Positions 22,572 through 33,640 of a stretch of 64,000 bases of DNA are shown piece by piece. The position numbers were made by a program, and so were the translations under genes. Below the pieces are notes generated by a model. It searched no databases, was not told where the DNA came from, and saw only the letters and a list, made by a program, of their open reading frames with translations. This DNA is from Branchinecta lynchi (Eukaryota; Arthropoda; Branchiopoda; Anostraca; Branchinectidae): assembly GCA_023053575.1 (NCBI GenBank), contig JAKZAP010000011.1:3906001-3970000 (forward strand), written 5' to 3'. Numbering within the stretch: the first letter of the stretch is position 1; each line of letters opens with the position of its first letter.

Positions 22572-22960
22572 CTAATATACGCCTTCATGGGTGCTGTCTT
22601 GTTCAGGTTTCCAGTTGAATCTCCACTGTTTGCCTGACCACTCCTTGTCCAAATGTTGTTTGAAGCTATTTGTTGTTTGGCAGGTAACAGTGGAATCTGC
22701 TAGCGCGTTCCACAAGTTGATCGACCTACTTGTGAAGAAGTTCTGTGCATGCCGTTTCAGTACAGGCCTCTTCTTCAGCTTTTTTGGGTGGCCCCTGGTG
22801 GTTCCTCCTGTATTTGGCACGAAAATGTTGGGTGGGATGTTGCTGCTCAAATTCTTGTACACAGCTATCATACCACCACGATTTCTCCTGTAGGTCATTG
22901 TGGGGATGTTCAGGGCTTTGAGTCGTTCTGGGTATGGGGTGCTTTGCAATCCTTTGCAAA
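22572..22960 (-). pseudogene. Non-LTR reverse transcriptase C-terminal fragment
   Basis: The minus strand reads ALNIPTMTYRRNRGGMIAVY, later FFTSRSINLWNALADS and FKQHLDKEWSGKQW before a stop at 22572. This is the well-known C-terminal layout of CR1/Jockey-type LINEs (L..P....RR.RG.MI..YK, FF..R..N.WN.L, FK..LD..W). It is only about 125 codons long. The upstream RT domain is absent. Confidence 0.75.
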
Positions 22961-23224
22961 GAGAATCCTGTTCTCTTTATTTAAATATGTATAACCGATT
23001 TGAATTATAAACGTGGTGTCGTCTGGTTTTGTTATGACAGTATACGACAATATTTATCATAAATTTTACTAAAACAGAAGCAAAGATGAAATGGGCGGCT
23101 GGGCCCCCCCCCCCCTCGAATTTTCGCTAGCGACGCCCCTGTGTATAGGGCATGAATACTTTATCAGATTAATAGGCCACTGGTAACCATCTGAGAAGCA
23201 GGGGCACTCGGTCAGATATTCGCC

Positions 23225-23800
23225 GAAGGCGAATTCGGTTAATTCGGGCATTACGGCGAAACCGTGGTGCCCTTTTCATAAAATCGTTTGTCCCCGCATT
23301 GGGTGATTTAACGTGTTTATTGGTTCCCCTTTCTTTATCCAATTTGCTAATTCATCCAACTTTTGTTCACTCCGCATCGATTTCACCGCATTCGGTCCGT
23401 CTCTTCGTAAATTCGGCGATTTAACCTGTTTATTTGGTCTAATTCGTTAGCGAATTCGGAGAGACTTTTCTCAAGTCCGTATCTGTTCTATCACATTTGG
23501 TCAGTCCATTACATGATTTGGTCATTTATCAGATTCATTTGGTTCTGATTCGTGACCGAATTCGATAATTCATCCAACATTTGTTCAGTCCGCATCCATT
23601 TCGCCAAATTCGGTCCGTCCCTGCGTAAATTCGGTGATTCAAACCTATTTATTTGGTCTCATTCTTTACCGAACTCGGTAATTCGGTCGCATTCAGTCAG
23701 TAGGGTGCATTTCGTACTTAAATTCGATGAGATTCATTTGGTTCTGATTCTTTACAGAATACGGTAATTCACCGGATTTTTCTTTAGTCCGTTTCTATTA
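23225..23800. repeat. Degenerate tandem repeat, 218-bp unit
   Basis: TTGTTCACTCCGCATCGATT at 23363 and TTGTTCAGTCCGCATCCATT at 23581 begin aligned stretches that run through CGGTCCGTC, GTAAATTCGG and TTATTTGGTCT. Partial units extend to about 23950. AATTCGGT words occur throughout. No related element elsewhere in the window. Confidence 0.65.
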
Positions 23801-24717
23801 CTAGACTTGCCGTATTCGGTTGTTTTAGGTGGTTCTAACAAGAGTTTTATTCCATTACGAAATTCGGTTGTTATATCGCTCTTGATCTGTTCCTTATTTG
23901 TTTAAGTTAGTTTTTCGGTAGAGTACGAATTCATTACTTGCTTTAACCCAGTTAGTGAGTTCGCTAATTTAAGTGGCATTTATTTAGCTCTCGTTATTTA
24001 CCATTTACGGTGGCTTCAGCTGGTTGCTGTTCATTTGTTTACTTCTTAGGATTGCAGTACTTCAGGAATCAGCATGTCTCTTGACTTGAAAACTAGCCTA
24101 CTTTTGTTTGCTGTAAATTCCAAACTCGTACTTTGTATCTACTTTACCCTGGATCGCCTCTTTCCTTTCTCCAGACACCTCTGGGTTTATAATAGATAAT
24201 CTTGGGATGGCAAAAAGGCGTGTTTCCATAATCATCAGTGTTTCCACCCTACGGCGCATTTCGCAGTCTTCACTAGCTATAGACAAAGGGTGCATCATTT
24301 AGTTGGCGATGAGGCTTGGAATTTTGGGGGGCTTGATCCATGTTTAAAGCTAGAATTGGCATAGGAAGTAGTTAAATGTTGCCAAAAAAGGCGGCTCTTA
24401 ATTAATCCTGGATACAGCCGTTAGCGAAGTTAGTCCTGTTGGCAAAACCTGAAAGGTCTTCCAAAGGTAAAAGACTATAGTGACGGCGTATCCATGGAAA
24501 AAAAAAACGGAAGCGGAAAAGCGTGAAAACGCGCCAATTTTTCTCTTTAGATTTGTCTTTATATACTCTGCAACTTTTTACGCTGTAGCTACATGAAGGC
24601 AACTCGATGTGTTTTTAGATTTTTTTTAATAATTCAGTAAAAATCGGGTACCGATTCAGTCAATTTTACCAGGTTCACCCCCCCCCCCCCTGAAGAAAGG
24701 CTCGGGACGCCCCTGCT

Positions 24718-25721
24718 GAGAAGACAAAGTTCATAATGGATGTGTCATGTATGTTTACCCCTATATTCTACGCCATATCTGCTTTATTGTCGAAACTGAT
24801 CAGAACTTCCTTCCTTATTTCTGCCAAAATTCCGGATTCCCGGCAAACTACTTGTCTGGCAAAATCTACAGCTCAAAAATGAATTCAGCATGTCTTCTTA
24901 CCCCTACAATGAACATCTATCAACTTCAGATAAAAAATTACTTTTAACAAATTTTCCGGTTTCACTCGGATTCCAAGGTGGCGAAATGGCGTCTGGCGAA
25001 AGAATTATTGTCATATAGAGATTCAGCATGTCTTCTCACCCCTAACTCGAACATCTAATCAAATTCAAATAAAACTTCTACATTTTACAAACTTCCCGGT
25101 TTTGGGCCGGATTCTGGGCGAACTGCCTGTCCGGTAAGAAAATAATCTTCATACTCGGATTCACCATAAATCGATTCACCCTTAAATCGAACCTCTAATC
25201 AACCTCAGATTAAACTTTTAATTTTTATAAATTTTCCCGTTTTAGAACGGATTCCGGGTGAACTACTTGTACGGTGAGAACATAATTTTCATATTCGGAT
25301 TCAGCATCTCTCCTTACAGCTTAATCACGCCTCTAATCAACTTCAGAAATAAACTTTTACTTTTTGCAAGTTTTCCGGTTTGGTCGGATTCCGGGCAAAC
25401 TACTTGTCCAGTGAGAAAATAATTTGCATATTCTGATTCAGCATGTCTCCTTGCCTTTAAAACGACTATCTCATTTGCTTTTAAAAACTTTTTTGTTTGC
25501 CCCTCCCCCAACCCCAGATGTAAGGCTACAGAGCCCATCTTCGAATTTGACCTGTACTTTGACCCAAACAGTTCTCATGCCAAGTTCGAATGAGACATCT
25601 CAACCCCTTCGAGAGTTATTGGATCGTGCTAACAGACGGACGTCTGTAGGACGGACGGACAGAAGGACAACTTTTACGAAATCATAGGTATCCCGTCACT
25701 TACGTTTTGGGATCCCAAAAA
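24718..25721 (+). mobile_element. F1 tandem-repeat transposon, copy E (left-truncated)
   Basis: It ends CTTACGTTTTGGGATCCCAA then AAA, preceded by GACGGACGGACAGAAGGAC. At least five internal units are visible. The left CAAGACCAAAGG end is replaced at about 24715 by GACGCCCCTGCTGAG, which resembles the end of a CAGGGGCGTC hAT-type MITE. Confidence 0.75.
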
Positions 25722-26153
25722 GTACATGGACCAGGCTCCATATGAGTCAAGATATAACAAACAAAAATTTAACGAGGAATTATACAAATTTTGTTTCGGT
25801 ACAAGAGATACGATATTTGCTGCGCTGAATCGAGCGAGACATAATCGCCCGTAACAGTGCTGCTGCACTTGATTTGACACAAATGACGCCACGAAATCCG
25901 AACCACCGCTGTATGAGTTTAAGCATTATTGAGCCGTACTCTTTGCAGGCTAAAGTCACACTCAATTCTAAGCACTGACAAAACTTATCTCTTTTATCAA
26001 AGCAAAATTGTGAAAATTTTAGTTCATTATTTTATTTCATTTCCAGATTCATATGATCAAACGCATTCTATCAGGTGCACGTGCTTTGAGGAAACCCAAC
26101 GCCCATGCTGATGACATACGATAACGGTCGTTTGCTCGCGACAGGATTTGGAA

Positions 26154-26740
26154 GGGATCGACTAGAACCAGGGGAAGGGAACGCGAGAAAGGTAGGAAGG
26201 CATACTAAAACCAGGAAGGGCATACTAAAACGAGGAAGGCTGTCGCCACAATTCACCACACCGTTCCCTTCCTCTTTGAGGGGTCGGCAACTTTTCAAAT
26301 TCAAAGTTCACCATCCCTTCCTCGTTTTAGTATCCTGATATTTTGTCCCGCTATGGCCATAGGGCTTTTTTTGGGAATACATTCATTCATTCATTCATGG
26401 GTAGGCATTAAGTTCAGTGAGGGGTCGGCAACTATACAAATTGTAATTCACTTTTCATTTCTCGTTCTGACGGTAGGCAACACAAATCCTCGGAGGCCAG
26501 CGGGGGGTACGGCAACTATAAAAATTCTAATTCACCTTTTCGTTTCTCGTCTTACGGTAGGCAACTAGAATCCTCGGATTTTAAATTCAAAGTTCACCAT
26601 CTTATAGTTGCTGACCCCTCAAAGAATACTTAATAGAGGAAGGGAACGGTGCAGTGAATTCTGGCGACAGCCTTCCTCGTTTTAGTGTGCCCTTCCTGAT
26701 TTTCTCGTGTTCCCTACCCTTCCTGGTTTCAGTCGATCCC
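26154..26740. mobile_element. Foldback element with GGGATCGACT ends, copy 1
   Basis: The arms at 26154-26330 and 26578-26740 are inverted copies: GGGATCGACTAGAACCAGG versus its complement CCTGGTTTCAGTCGATCCC, with AACGAGGAAGGCTGTCGCCA shared. A LINE tail (TATGGCCATAGGGC, then ATTCATTCATTCATTC at about 26353-26400) sits inside. A shorter element with the same ends lies at 40687-40931. Confidence 0.75.
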
Positions 26741-27316
26741 GATTTGGAACCGTCATTAATTCCATACGGAAAAGTTGAGATTTTTTTCAGCTTCATAATG
26801 AAAGTGAAGAAAGTACAACCGGGAAACCTCATCGTCTATTCGCAGCATCAATGCAGTACGACTGTATGGCCCCAATAAGCCAGCTAATGCAGATCGGAGG
26901 TCTTCCATCCTGTGACGATGAAAGCGCAGTTTTCCTGCTAAGTGAGACTCAATAAAGCTTTTTAGAAAATAAGCTTTCAGAATACTTCGCGAAAATGGCC
27001 TGCCGACTAGATTTCTTTTTTATTACGGGGGGAGGGAAGAGTGCCAGGAAGTGATGGTAAATGTTTTTTAATTCCAGCAGTCGTAAAGCCACTGGCTTTA
27101 ACTTCAATAGATAGGCTTTCCTGCAGTCAGAAGTATCAGCTACATGTATAAAAGATGTTAAGAGGGTTACAAAAGGTTTGTTCATGTAGTTTAGCATGTA
27201 AAAGCTGGGTTGTATAATAAAGAGTATTAAACTAAAACTAAAAAAACTAAAACTTTGATAAGCACCTAAGAGAGTTGATTGCGATGAAATGGGGGGAGAA
27301 ATATAAAATAATTCAG

Positions 27317-27625
27317 ACCCACCCGTTTGTATTAAGCTGTCGTAGAATAATCATGTCATCTAGCTCTGTCCGGGGTAATATGTTTGTATCGCTTTTGGGC
27401 TTTTACTCCAGACCATTTCATAGGATTGTAATATCATTAAAATCAATCTGTAGGCTAATGTAGCCTACGTCCAGCTTTCCCACACTGCACGACCCACCCG
27501 TTAGTATTAAGCTGTCGTCATCTAGCCATGTTTGGGGGTAATATGTTTGTATTGCTTTTGGGCTTTTACTCCAGACCATTTCGTAGGATTGTAAAATCAT
27601 TAAAATCAATCTGTACGGATATGTA
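27317..27625. repeat. Tandem duplication, 175-bp offset
   Basis: ACCCACCCGTTTGTATTAAG at 27317 and ACCCACCCGTTAGTATTAAG at 27492 begin copies that share GGGCTTTTACTCCAGACCAT and AAATCAATCTGTA. The second copy lacks about 20 bp near its start. Confidence 0.75.
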
Positions 27626-27866
27626 CTATATTATGTCTACACCTATCGTTTTAGGAACGCTACCAAGAAGAACAGTTACAGAGTCGCAACATCAGTTACA
27701 GAAATCACCTTCAGCCGACAGGAATTACTACCGCGAATACAATTGTACTTTCACTTTCGAAGAAATCATAACCAGGCAACGTTAATCACAACTACGAGCC
27801 ACCATAATCAATCCTTTAACACCACGAGTCCGTCCGTCTGGCTCGCCCGTCGATTGTGATCATTCA

Positions 27867-28390
27867 AAAATGATGTAGACAAAAAACCTGAGAACAAATT
27901 CTTGAAAGAACCACACACAGCCAACTTTACTTCTAACTCACATGCCAGCCACATTCTTCTCTTTCGATTTATTTTCTGTGGAGGGAATGCTGGCAATCAA
28001 TTTTCTCCATATCCTGCTAATTCTTCCGCCCAACTTTTACGTAGTTTCATCCCATCATTTATTTCTGGTCATATCTTATAAGTGTATTAGTTAATTTGTT
28101 TCGTGCCTGTGTATTTCGTAAATTTGTATTTCTCTTCTAGCTTTTAGCTATTTGGATTAAACTTGATTGATTGATTGACTGTTCGATGGGTTTGACAACA
28201 TTTATAGAGGCTGGTGAAGATAAATTATCGTCTGGAAAATATAAGGGATTGCTAAGCAAAAATGATGTAGACTAAAACCTGAGAACAAATTCTTGAAAGA
28301 ACTACACACAGCCAAATGTTCAGCTTTTTACTTCTAACTCGTATGCCAGCCACATTCTTCTCTTTCTCTTTGATTTTCTGCGGAGGGCTC
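27867..28390. repeat. Direct duplication flanking a LINE tail
   Basis: AAACCTGAGAACAAATTCTT occurs near 27885 and 28277, each followed by ACACACAGCCAA and ATGCCAGCCACATTCTTCTC, about 391 bp apart. The spacer contains a LINE 3' end (about 28095-28180) with TTGATTGATTGATTG tail. ORFs on either strand have no recognised domain. Confidence 0.65.
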
Positions 28391-28834
28391 TTTTTACAGC
28401 GCCCGACCATCTGCTTCCGAATCCCACCACTAGGCCTTCCGACAATCGTACTGAGCCTTAGCGACTTTGAATGTGGCGGCCGGAATACTGCAAATGCGTA
28501 ATGCTTCCAAACAAAGTAGAGTCTCCCTCCACTCCACTGGAAATCGAAAGCTGTTGGAGCGAATGTCGGCTGCACTGGGATGCAAGCGAGCCGATGTGAC
28601 AACGACATCTATCAACCAAGAAATGTCGGCTACACTAGAGTGCCAGTGAGCCGATGTGACAACAACAATCTAACAGGAGGAACAACAATCTAACACAATC
28701 TAATAGAAGGATCACACCACCTTGTCTCGCTGGAAGTGCGATTTAAGATAATTTAAGGTAAACGCCGTGGTAACGTGTCGTAACCACCATGTTTTAGCAA
28801 TTTTCAGCCCAAAAAGAGCACGACGGGACTGGAC

Positions 28835-29135
28835 TAGTCACACACAAATCCTCGAATTGTGGGCATGGTGTCCCAACGTCTGGGCATGCCCCAACGTACG
28901 GGCATGGTGCTCATACGTTGGGGCATAATACCCTGCAGCAAGGGCATGGTACCCCAATTAAAATTTGTTGTCAACTATTGAATTGAGAATCTGAATGGGA
29001 AATTTGATTTTCAAACAAATTTTTAAGAGGGTGCTATGCCCTTGGTGCATGGCATGGTGCCACAACGTAAGACTGCAACCTGGCTGCCCAGACGGTGGAG
29101 TACCATGCCCAAAAATTTAGGATTTGTGTATGACC
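28835..29135. mobile_element. MITE with 9-bp target-site duplication (MULE-like)
   Basis: The left end is TAGTCACACACAAATCCTCG and the right end AGGATTTGTGTATGACC. The inverted homology continues into GGGCATGGTG / TACCATGCCC. The element is bracketed by GGACTGGAC at 28826-28834 and 29136-29144. A 9-bp duplication is typical of Mutator-like elements. The interior is full of GGGCATGG words in both directions. Confidence 0.85.
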
Positions 29136-29211
29136 GGACTGGACGACCACGGTTTCGACGGCCTTATAATGGCTAGAGGAGCGCATTTCTGAGGTTTAAT
29201 AACAGCTAGCA

Positions 29212-29758
29212 CAAGAGTGCGCAGTTTCAACAAATAACATTTGGGAAGTTATCTGTAATAATAATAATAATAATAACAATTTATTTATGACCCATCATAC
29301 ACTCACAAACAGAAAGACGGAGTAGAAATACACAAAAAGAAGAAAAAGTAATATACAGAAAGACATAAAACCATACAAAAAACAACACGAAACTAACTTC
29401 TAACAAATTAGCAAAAGAAAGAAAAACAACAACAACCGAACCAGAACTAGAACAAAAACCCTTCCAAGGGTGGTTCGAAGGGTTTTCTGACATCTTAGAA
29501 AAAAGTGTATGGTTTTGCAAACATTAATGTTAGCAATTAATGTAATTAAACCTTGAGCACCACAAGCACTGCCAGATAGAGCTAGAAAACCGCACTTTTC
29601 CTATACAGTCAGCAGGTATTTTTCCGGCGGTGTTTCGGCCTGTCTTGAATGCATAACTTTGCAATGCGTAACATTTGAAAATCATAACAGTTAACTCCCA
29701 AAGTGTTATAAACTGAAACCGTGCATCCTTGTGTTATCTGTTATGAAACCCGACAGTG
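29212..29758. mobile_element. F4 MITE interrupted by a LINE 3' tail
   Basis: The left part has GAGTGCGCAGTTTCAACAAA and the right part GAAACCGTGCATCCTTGTGT and TGAAACCCGACAGTG, matching F4 arms. From 29258 an AATAATAATAATAAC run and ATTTATGACCCATCATACAC mark a minus-strand LINE 3' end of about 170-270 bp. Confidence 0.65.
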
Positions 29759-29960
29759 CGCCTGTTTGACTTTAATAACACAACTATATCCTTGGTGTCG
29801 ACTAAATTCTATCGGAATTCGATACAGTCGAGACGTATATAGTGACGTTCATGTGATAGCGGACCCAACTTACGATTTGATGGTCCCTAGGTCGTTTTAT
29901 AAAGGTAAACGCAACCGGCGTCTCGCTGGCCGCTCTGCTCTATATATATAAAAAACTATA

Positions 29961-30120
29961 CACTGTAAAAAAATTGCAGTATTTTCTACTGCAATCTTGT
30001 CTCTAAAAAGGTAATCTTATCTCTAATTCGGATTAATCTTATCTCAGTAGAGATAAGATTAATCCCAGTAGCAATACTGCAGTTAACTTTAATCCTCACT
30101 CAGAGAAACTTTTTACAGTG
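29961..30120. mobile_element. CACTGTAAAAA MITE, intact copy with TA flanks
   Basis: The 160-bp element starts CACTGTAAAAAAATTGC and ends AGAAACTTTTTACAGTG. TA dinucleotides abut both ends (ACTATA before, TATTC after), as in Tc1/mariner-type insertions. Its inner palindrome is CTCAGTAGAGATAAGATTAA against TTAATCTTATCTC. Confidence 0.8.
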
Positions 30121-30838
30121 TATTCACCGATAGGAATAAACTACAATTTTTTTACTTGCTTCGAGAAGCAGAGAGAGAAAGAAGAACGTGAGTTGAGAGT
30201 AGGCGAGGACATTCCTTCCCCTCATATTGTTGATTCGTGAGAGAGTGGAGAATAAGGTCAGGCCCGCCGGTCTTAAGACAATTTTGTCACGCTCTTCACT
30301 AGGTCCCAAGGACCCTCTTCAAGACCTAGCCTAACCTCCACCCTCAAAACCCCATGAATAATCTTATCTCTAATTCAGATTAATCTTATCTCAGTAGAGA
30401 TAAGATTAATCCCAGTAGAAATACTGCAGTTAACCTAAATCCTCACTCAGAGAAACTTTCTACAGTGTATTCACCGATAGGAATAAACTACAATTTTTTT
30501 ACTTGCTTCGAGAAGCAGAGAGAGAAAGATGAGTTGAGAGTAGGATAGGACATTCCTTCCCCTCATATTGTTGATTCGTGAGAGAGTGGAGAATAAGGTC
30601 AGGCCCGCCGGTCTTAAGACAATTTTGTCACGCTCTTCACTAGGTCCCAAGGACCCTCTTCAAGACCTAGCCTAACCTCCACCCTCAAAACCCCATGAAT
30701 AATCTTATCTCTAATTCAGATTAATCTTATCTCAGTAGAGATAAGATTAATCCCAGTAGAAATACTGCAGTTAACTTAAATCCTCACTCAGAGAAACTTT
30801 CTACAGTGCATTCACCGATAGGAATAAACTACAATTTT
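30012..30838. repeat. Tandem array of a MITE half plus flanking sequence, 347/341-bp units
   Basis: TAATCTTATCTCTAATTC recurs at 30012, 30359 and 30700. Each unit contains the right half of the CACTGTAAAAA MITE and about 240 bp of its right flank (ACCGATAGGAATAAACTAC, GGCCCGCCGGTCTTAAGACA, AGGTCCCAAGGACCCTCTTC). The third unit is partial. The duplication therefore happened after the MITE inserted. Confidence 0.85.
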
Positions 30839-30926
30839 TCGTTTTCTGAGGTAAAATAGATCAAAGTAGTGTGGCGTCACGCTTGTATGGAATTCCGATA
30901 CAATTTAGATTGGACTAAATCCTTAC

Positions 30927-31240
30927 CTCATAGAGAACCTTCGCGCCATCTTTCACGTGTTGCCAGGCGAACTTCTCGAACCTCTGCATCTCGTACGCAC
31001 AGCGCGTGTCATTCTCGTCCGTTAGGTTTTCGCAGGGCGGAAACGACACACTCACAAAATCACCTGATTCTGTGATTGTGCTTGGCTTCCACGCGAAGTA
31101 AATAATTGACTTATTCAGTCTGCTTCGTCGTTCGTCGCCTAGAAACTTCTTGATCGCCGGTTCGATCTCAGATCCCAACCAAGCCACTTTAACCAGCAAT
31201 TGCATCTCCTCGATTTGTCTCTTGAGAAAAGCCGTGTAAT
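30927..31240 (-). CDS. Exon c: OpuAC-like substrate-binding domain of the receptor
   Basis: On the minus strand a pyrimidine-rich tract and CGTAG acceptor precede the exon, and GAG|GTAAGG is the donor. The exon has 314 nt: two bases that complete a GAT (Asp) codon split with exon b, then 104 codons ending in phase 0. It reads YTAFLKRQIEEMQLLVKVAW, LGSEIEPAIKKFLGDE, SIIYFAWKPSTITESGDFVS, VSFPPCENLTDENDTRCAYE, then a tail with FAWQHVKDGAKVLYE. An aromatic-W-x-P segment followed by a Phe-Pro-Pro loop and paired cysteines is what I associate with metazoan OpuAC-like (PBP2) extracellular domains. NLT and NDT are possible N-glycosylation sites, fitting an extracellular location. Codons are more GC-rich than the flanking intron. 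The exon call is near certain; the domain name is moderately supported. Confidence 0.85.
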
Positions 31241-31736
31241 CTACGAAAGAGGAAACAGAAAAATCAACGGCTGAGTTATGGAACGCTTTGGCTACTTAAA
31301 CGAATGTCGAACATAGAAATGATGGAGCGATCCGCATGGTGCAGCACCAAATATCAATCACTATTACAACACCCTCGGAGAAAAAAGGACGAAGCGTGAA
31401 ACAGGCGAAATACATCTCAGTGATGTATTAGATACTCATCCAAGATCGAACATAAGAACATCAGTCTACGTGCTGTCAAGCACAAGTAATCATATTTATA
31501 TACCTAAACAGATTGTGTCACACTTCAGAAGGGGTGGGGAAGTATTTCAGCGTTAAACAGGATGGAAACAAATCTCCAGTAACTCGTGATGCAGGAACGG
31601 ATCAGTATTCCAGTCGGATTTTCTCCCCTTGCATTACAAAGTTGAAAAACCTCAAATTTTGTCGAAAATCTGGCGAGAATTCCAGACCTCGGTCTTCAAA
31701 ATGTTACCTTTAGAATCGTTAAGATTTATAACATTA

Positions 31737-32379
31737 GTTGCGTTTTTGCAGATACCATGGTATCTGGTACTAAAGTCGTTTTTGCAGTTATCGGGGTGTC
31801 AGATACCACGGTAAAAGGTGTTTTTGCAGTTATCATGGTATCTGGCCAATTATCGTAGTATCTGATATTCAGATACCACTGTCCGACCATGGTAACTGAT
31901 CGTGGTATCTGAAAAAGTCGTCTGACTTTCATCAATTTCTATCAAATTTGTGAAAAATGGCTCTTATTGATGTCACTGAATATCCGTTTTTGTTCTGGGA
32001 TGACTTCGAAAAGCGCAATTTTGGTTACTGCGAAAACGACTAATTGCAGATCCAGTTACCGTGGTAACAGATACCTTTGTATCAAGGATACCTTGGTATA
32101 AGACGAGAGAGGACAAATGAATGAATGAAATTTATTTTCCGTTTTTAAGACACAAGTCACAAATGGAGTATGAAAGAAAAGACAAGAAAAGAAAGGACAA
32201 ATTAATTAATTATTTTTTAGTTTATGTTACTGAAGGTTTGATTAGTTATATAATATGGTAGTAAATGTGTACTGGTTGCGTTTTCAAGCACGTATGTGCT
32301 TTGTTTGTAACCGGTCGTCAAGCCGGAATGATTTTTTTTTTTAGTAAAGTTGTTAAATCCTGATCTGCAAAAACGCAAC
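31737..32379. mobile_element. TA-flanked element with GTTGCGTTTTTGCAGAT ends
   Basis: The left end GTTGCGTTTTTGCAGAT and right end ATCTGCAAAAACGCAAC are perfect 17-bp inverted repeats, bracketed by TA at 31735-31736 and 32380-32381. The left third contains repeated dyads such as GATACCATGGTATC. The part from about 32105 to 32350 is a LINE 3' UTR matching 49012-49200, itself split by a minus-strand LINE tail between GGACAAAT repeats. Confidence 0.75.
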
Positions 32380-32682
32380 TATTTATTTGTTGGATAGACA
32401 GAGCGGGATAAGTAAGATAACGAAACTATCTGAAAAATGAGCGCTGCACTTCCGTGTTGCTAGTTCGAATAGGAATGCTGGGACTGACAGCTGGGAGAAG
32501 ACTTAAAAAGAAGGTATTTTTTCTTAAAAGCTAGTCGATTTTTCTGAAAAACCGTCGTTTTTTTATTAGAAAGAGTAGTTTGTTTCTTAAAAAACGTCTA
32601 TACACCATTGACAGAGCCGGACCGGATCGGGTAGGGAGAGTTGGAGGGGGGTTCTAGGATCCCGAATTCAGGTACTTGTAGA

Positions 32683-32935
32683 TTTATTCAAACAATGTTT
32701 ACAACGGATACGTCAGCTATGATTCTTCATCAGCGATATTTCGGCCCTTCTTGGCAAGGGTCCTCGTCAGGCTGTCAATCCTCTGGTTCAACTTCGGGGA
32801 AGGAAACAAACCTGTAATGATTACCCTTGCCAAGAAGGGACGAAATATCGCTGATGAAGAATCATAGCTGACGTATCCGTTGTAAACATTTGTTGAATAA
32901 ATGTTTCAAAGTCAGCTTGGGTTCAAAGAATATGT
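32683..32935. mobile_element. F3 foldback element, copy 3
   Basis: The arms AACGGATACGTCAGCTATGA (from 32704) and TCATAGCTGACGTATCCGTT (to about 32883) are inverted. The outer end CAAAGTCAGCTTGGGTTCAA follows. The minus strand of the left arm carries a complete hammerhead-like motif. The right arm keeps only stem II and GAAA without the CTGANGA core. Confidence 0.8.
32712..32776 (-). ncRNA. Candidate type-I hammerhead ribozyme
   Basis: Read on the minus strand: stem I strand GACAGC (32776-32771), core CTGACGA (32770-32764), stem II GG-bulge-CCCTT / AAGGG-CC with loop GCCAAG, then GAA (32742-32740) and A15.1 (32739). A stem III follows, starting A-U and U-A with an inner GAT/ATC pairing. Then TA (32719-32718) precedes GCTGAC (32717-32712), which re-pairs with GACAGC at five of six positions. 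All conserved core positions of a hammerhead are present. Predicted cleavage is between 32718 and 32717. Confidence 0.65.
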
Positions 32936-33244
32936 ACTTGCGGATGTGCTAGGGCGATCTTTTGTTGTGCAGCGTACGATTTCTTTGTCGTCAGCCTATG
33001 CTATCCAATGGATATGTTGGTATTAATAAATGATTGATTGATTCAATACTAACGAAGCAGGAACAAGTCGATTTTCTATGTATGTGGATACAACACGATG
33101 TATGCCGAATTTCCGGTTTTCACCGGATGTGAGGAAGGCAGATGATCGATTTGTGTCAACAACCAACGTTGCCACCTTAGCCCACTATCGACACCCTGAA
33201 CAACCATTCCGGCTGAATCCGGAAAGAAAAGCAAGTAAATTGTG

Positions 33245-33640
33245 CTGATCCATCGTGTTTTCTTATCGTTATTTTGATACTCACACCGGCTTGATACAGA
33301 ACTTTTACTTAAAAAATTTTTCGCTTTTTGGACGAACTCCGGACGAACTACTTGTCGGATGCAAGAACAAACTTCAGAAATGGGTTCAGCGTATCGAATC
33401 ATTAATGGACTTCAGAATTTTTTTTTTTACTTCCACAGACTTTCCGGTTTTCGCCGGATTCAGGACGGACAGCTCTCTAGCAAAAAAAAAAATAAAGCCG
33501 CTAGTCAATTTCAGATACAAATTTCCCTTTTACCAGTGTTTTAGCAGGATTCCGGCAAACTACTTATCCGCCAAGAAAATGAATTTCAAAAAATGATTTA
33601 GTATGTCTCCTTAGCCCCACAGGCTACACATGAAACATTA
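33245..33640 (+). repeat. F1 fragment
   Basis: Two to three eroded F1 units with CCGGACGAACTACTTGTC, TTTCCGGTTTTCGCCGGATT and CAAACTACTTATCCGCCAAG. Both terminal palindromes are missing. Short ORFs across it are repeat shadows. Confidence 0.6.

Noticed and set aside
23225..23950. Array of AATTCGGT words as an origin or protein-binding array
   Set aside because: It is adequately explained by a decayed 218-bp tandem repeat; spacing of the words is irregular.
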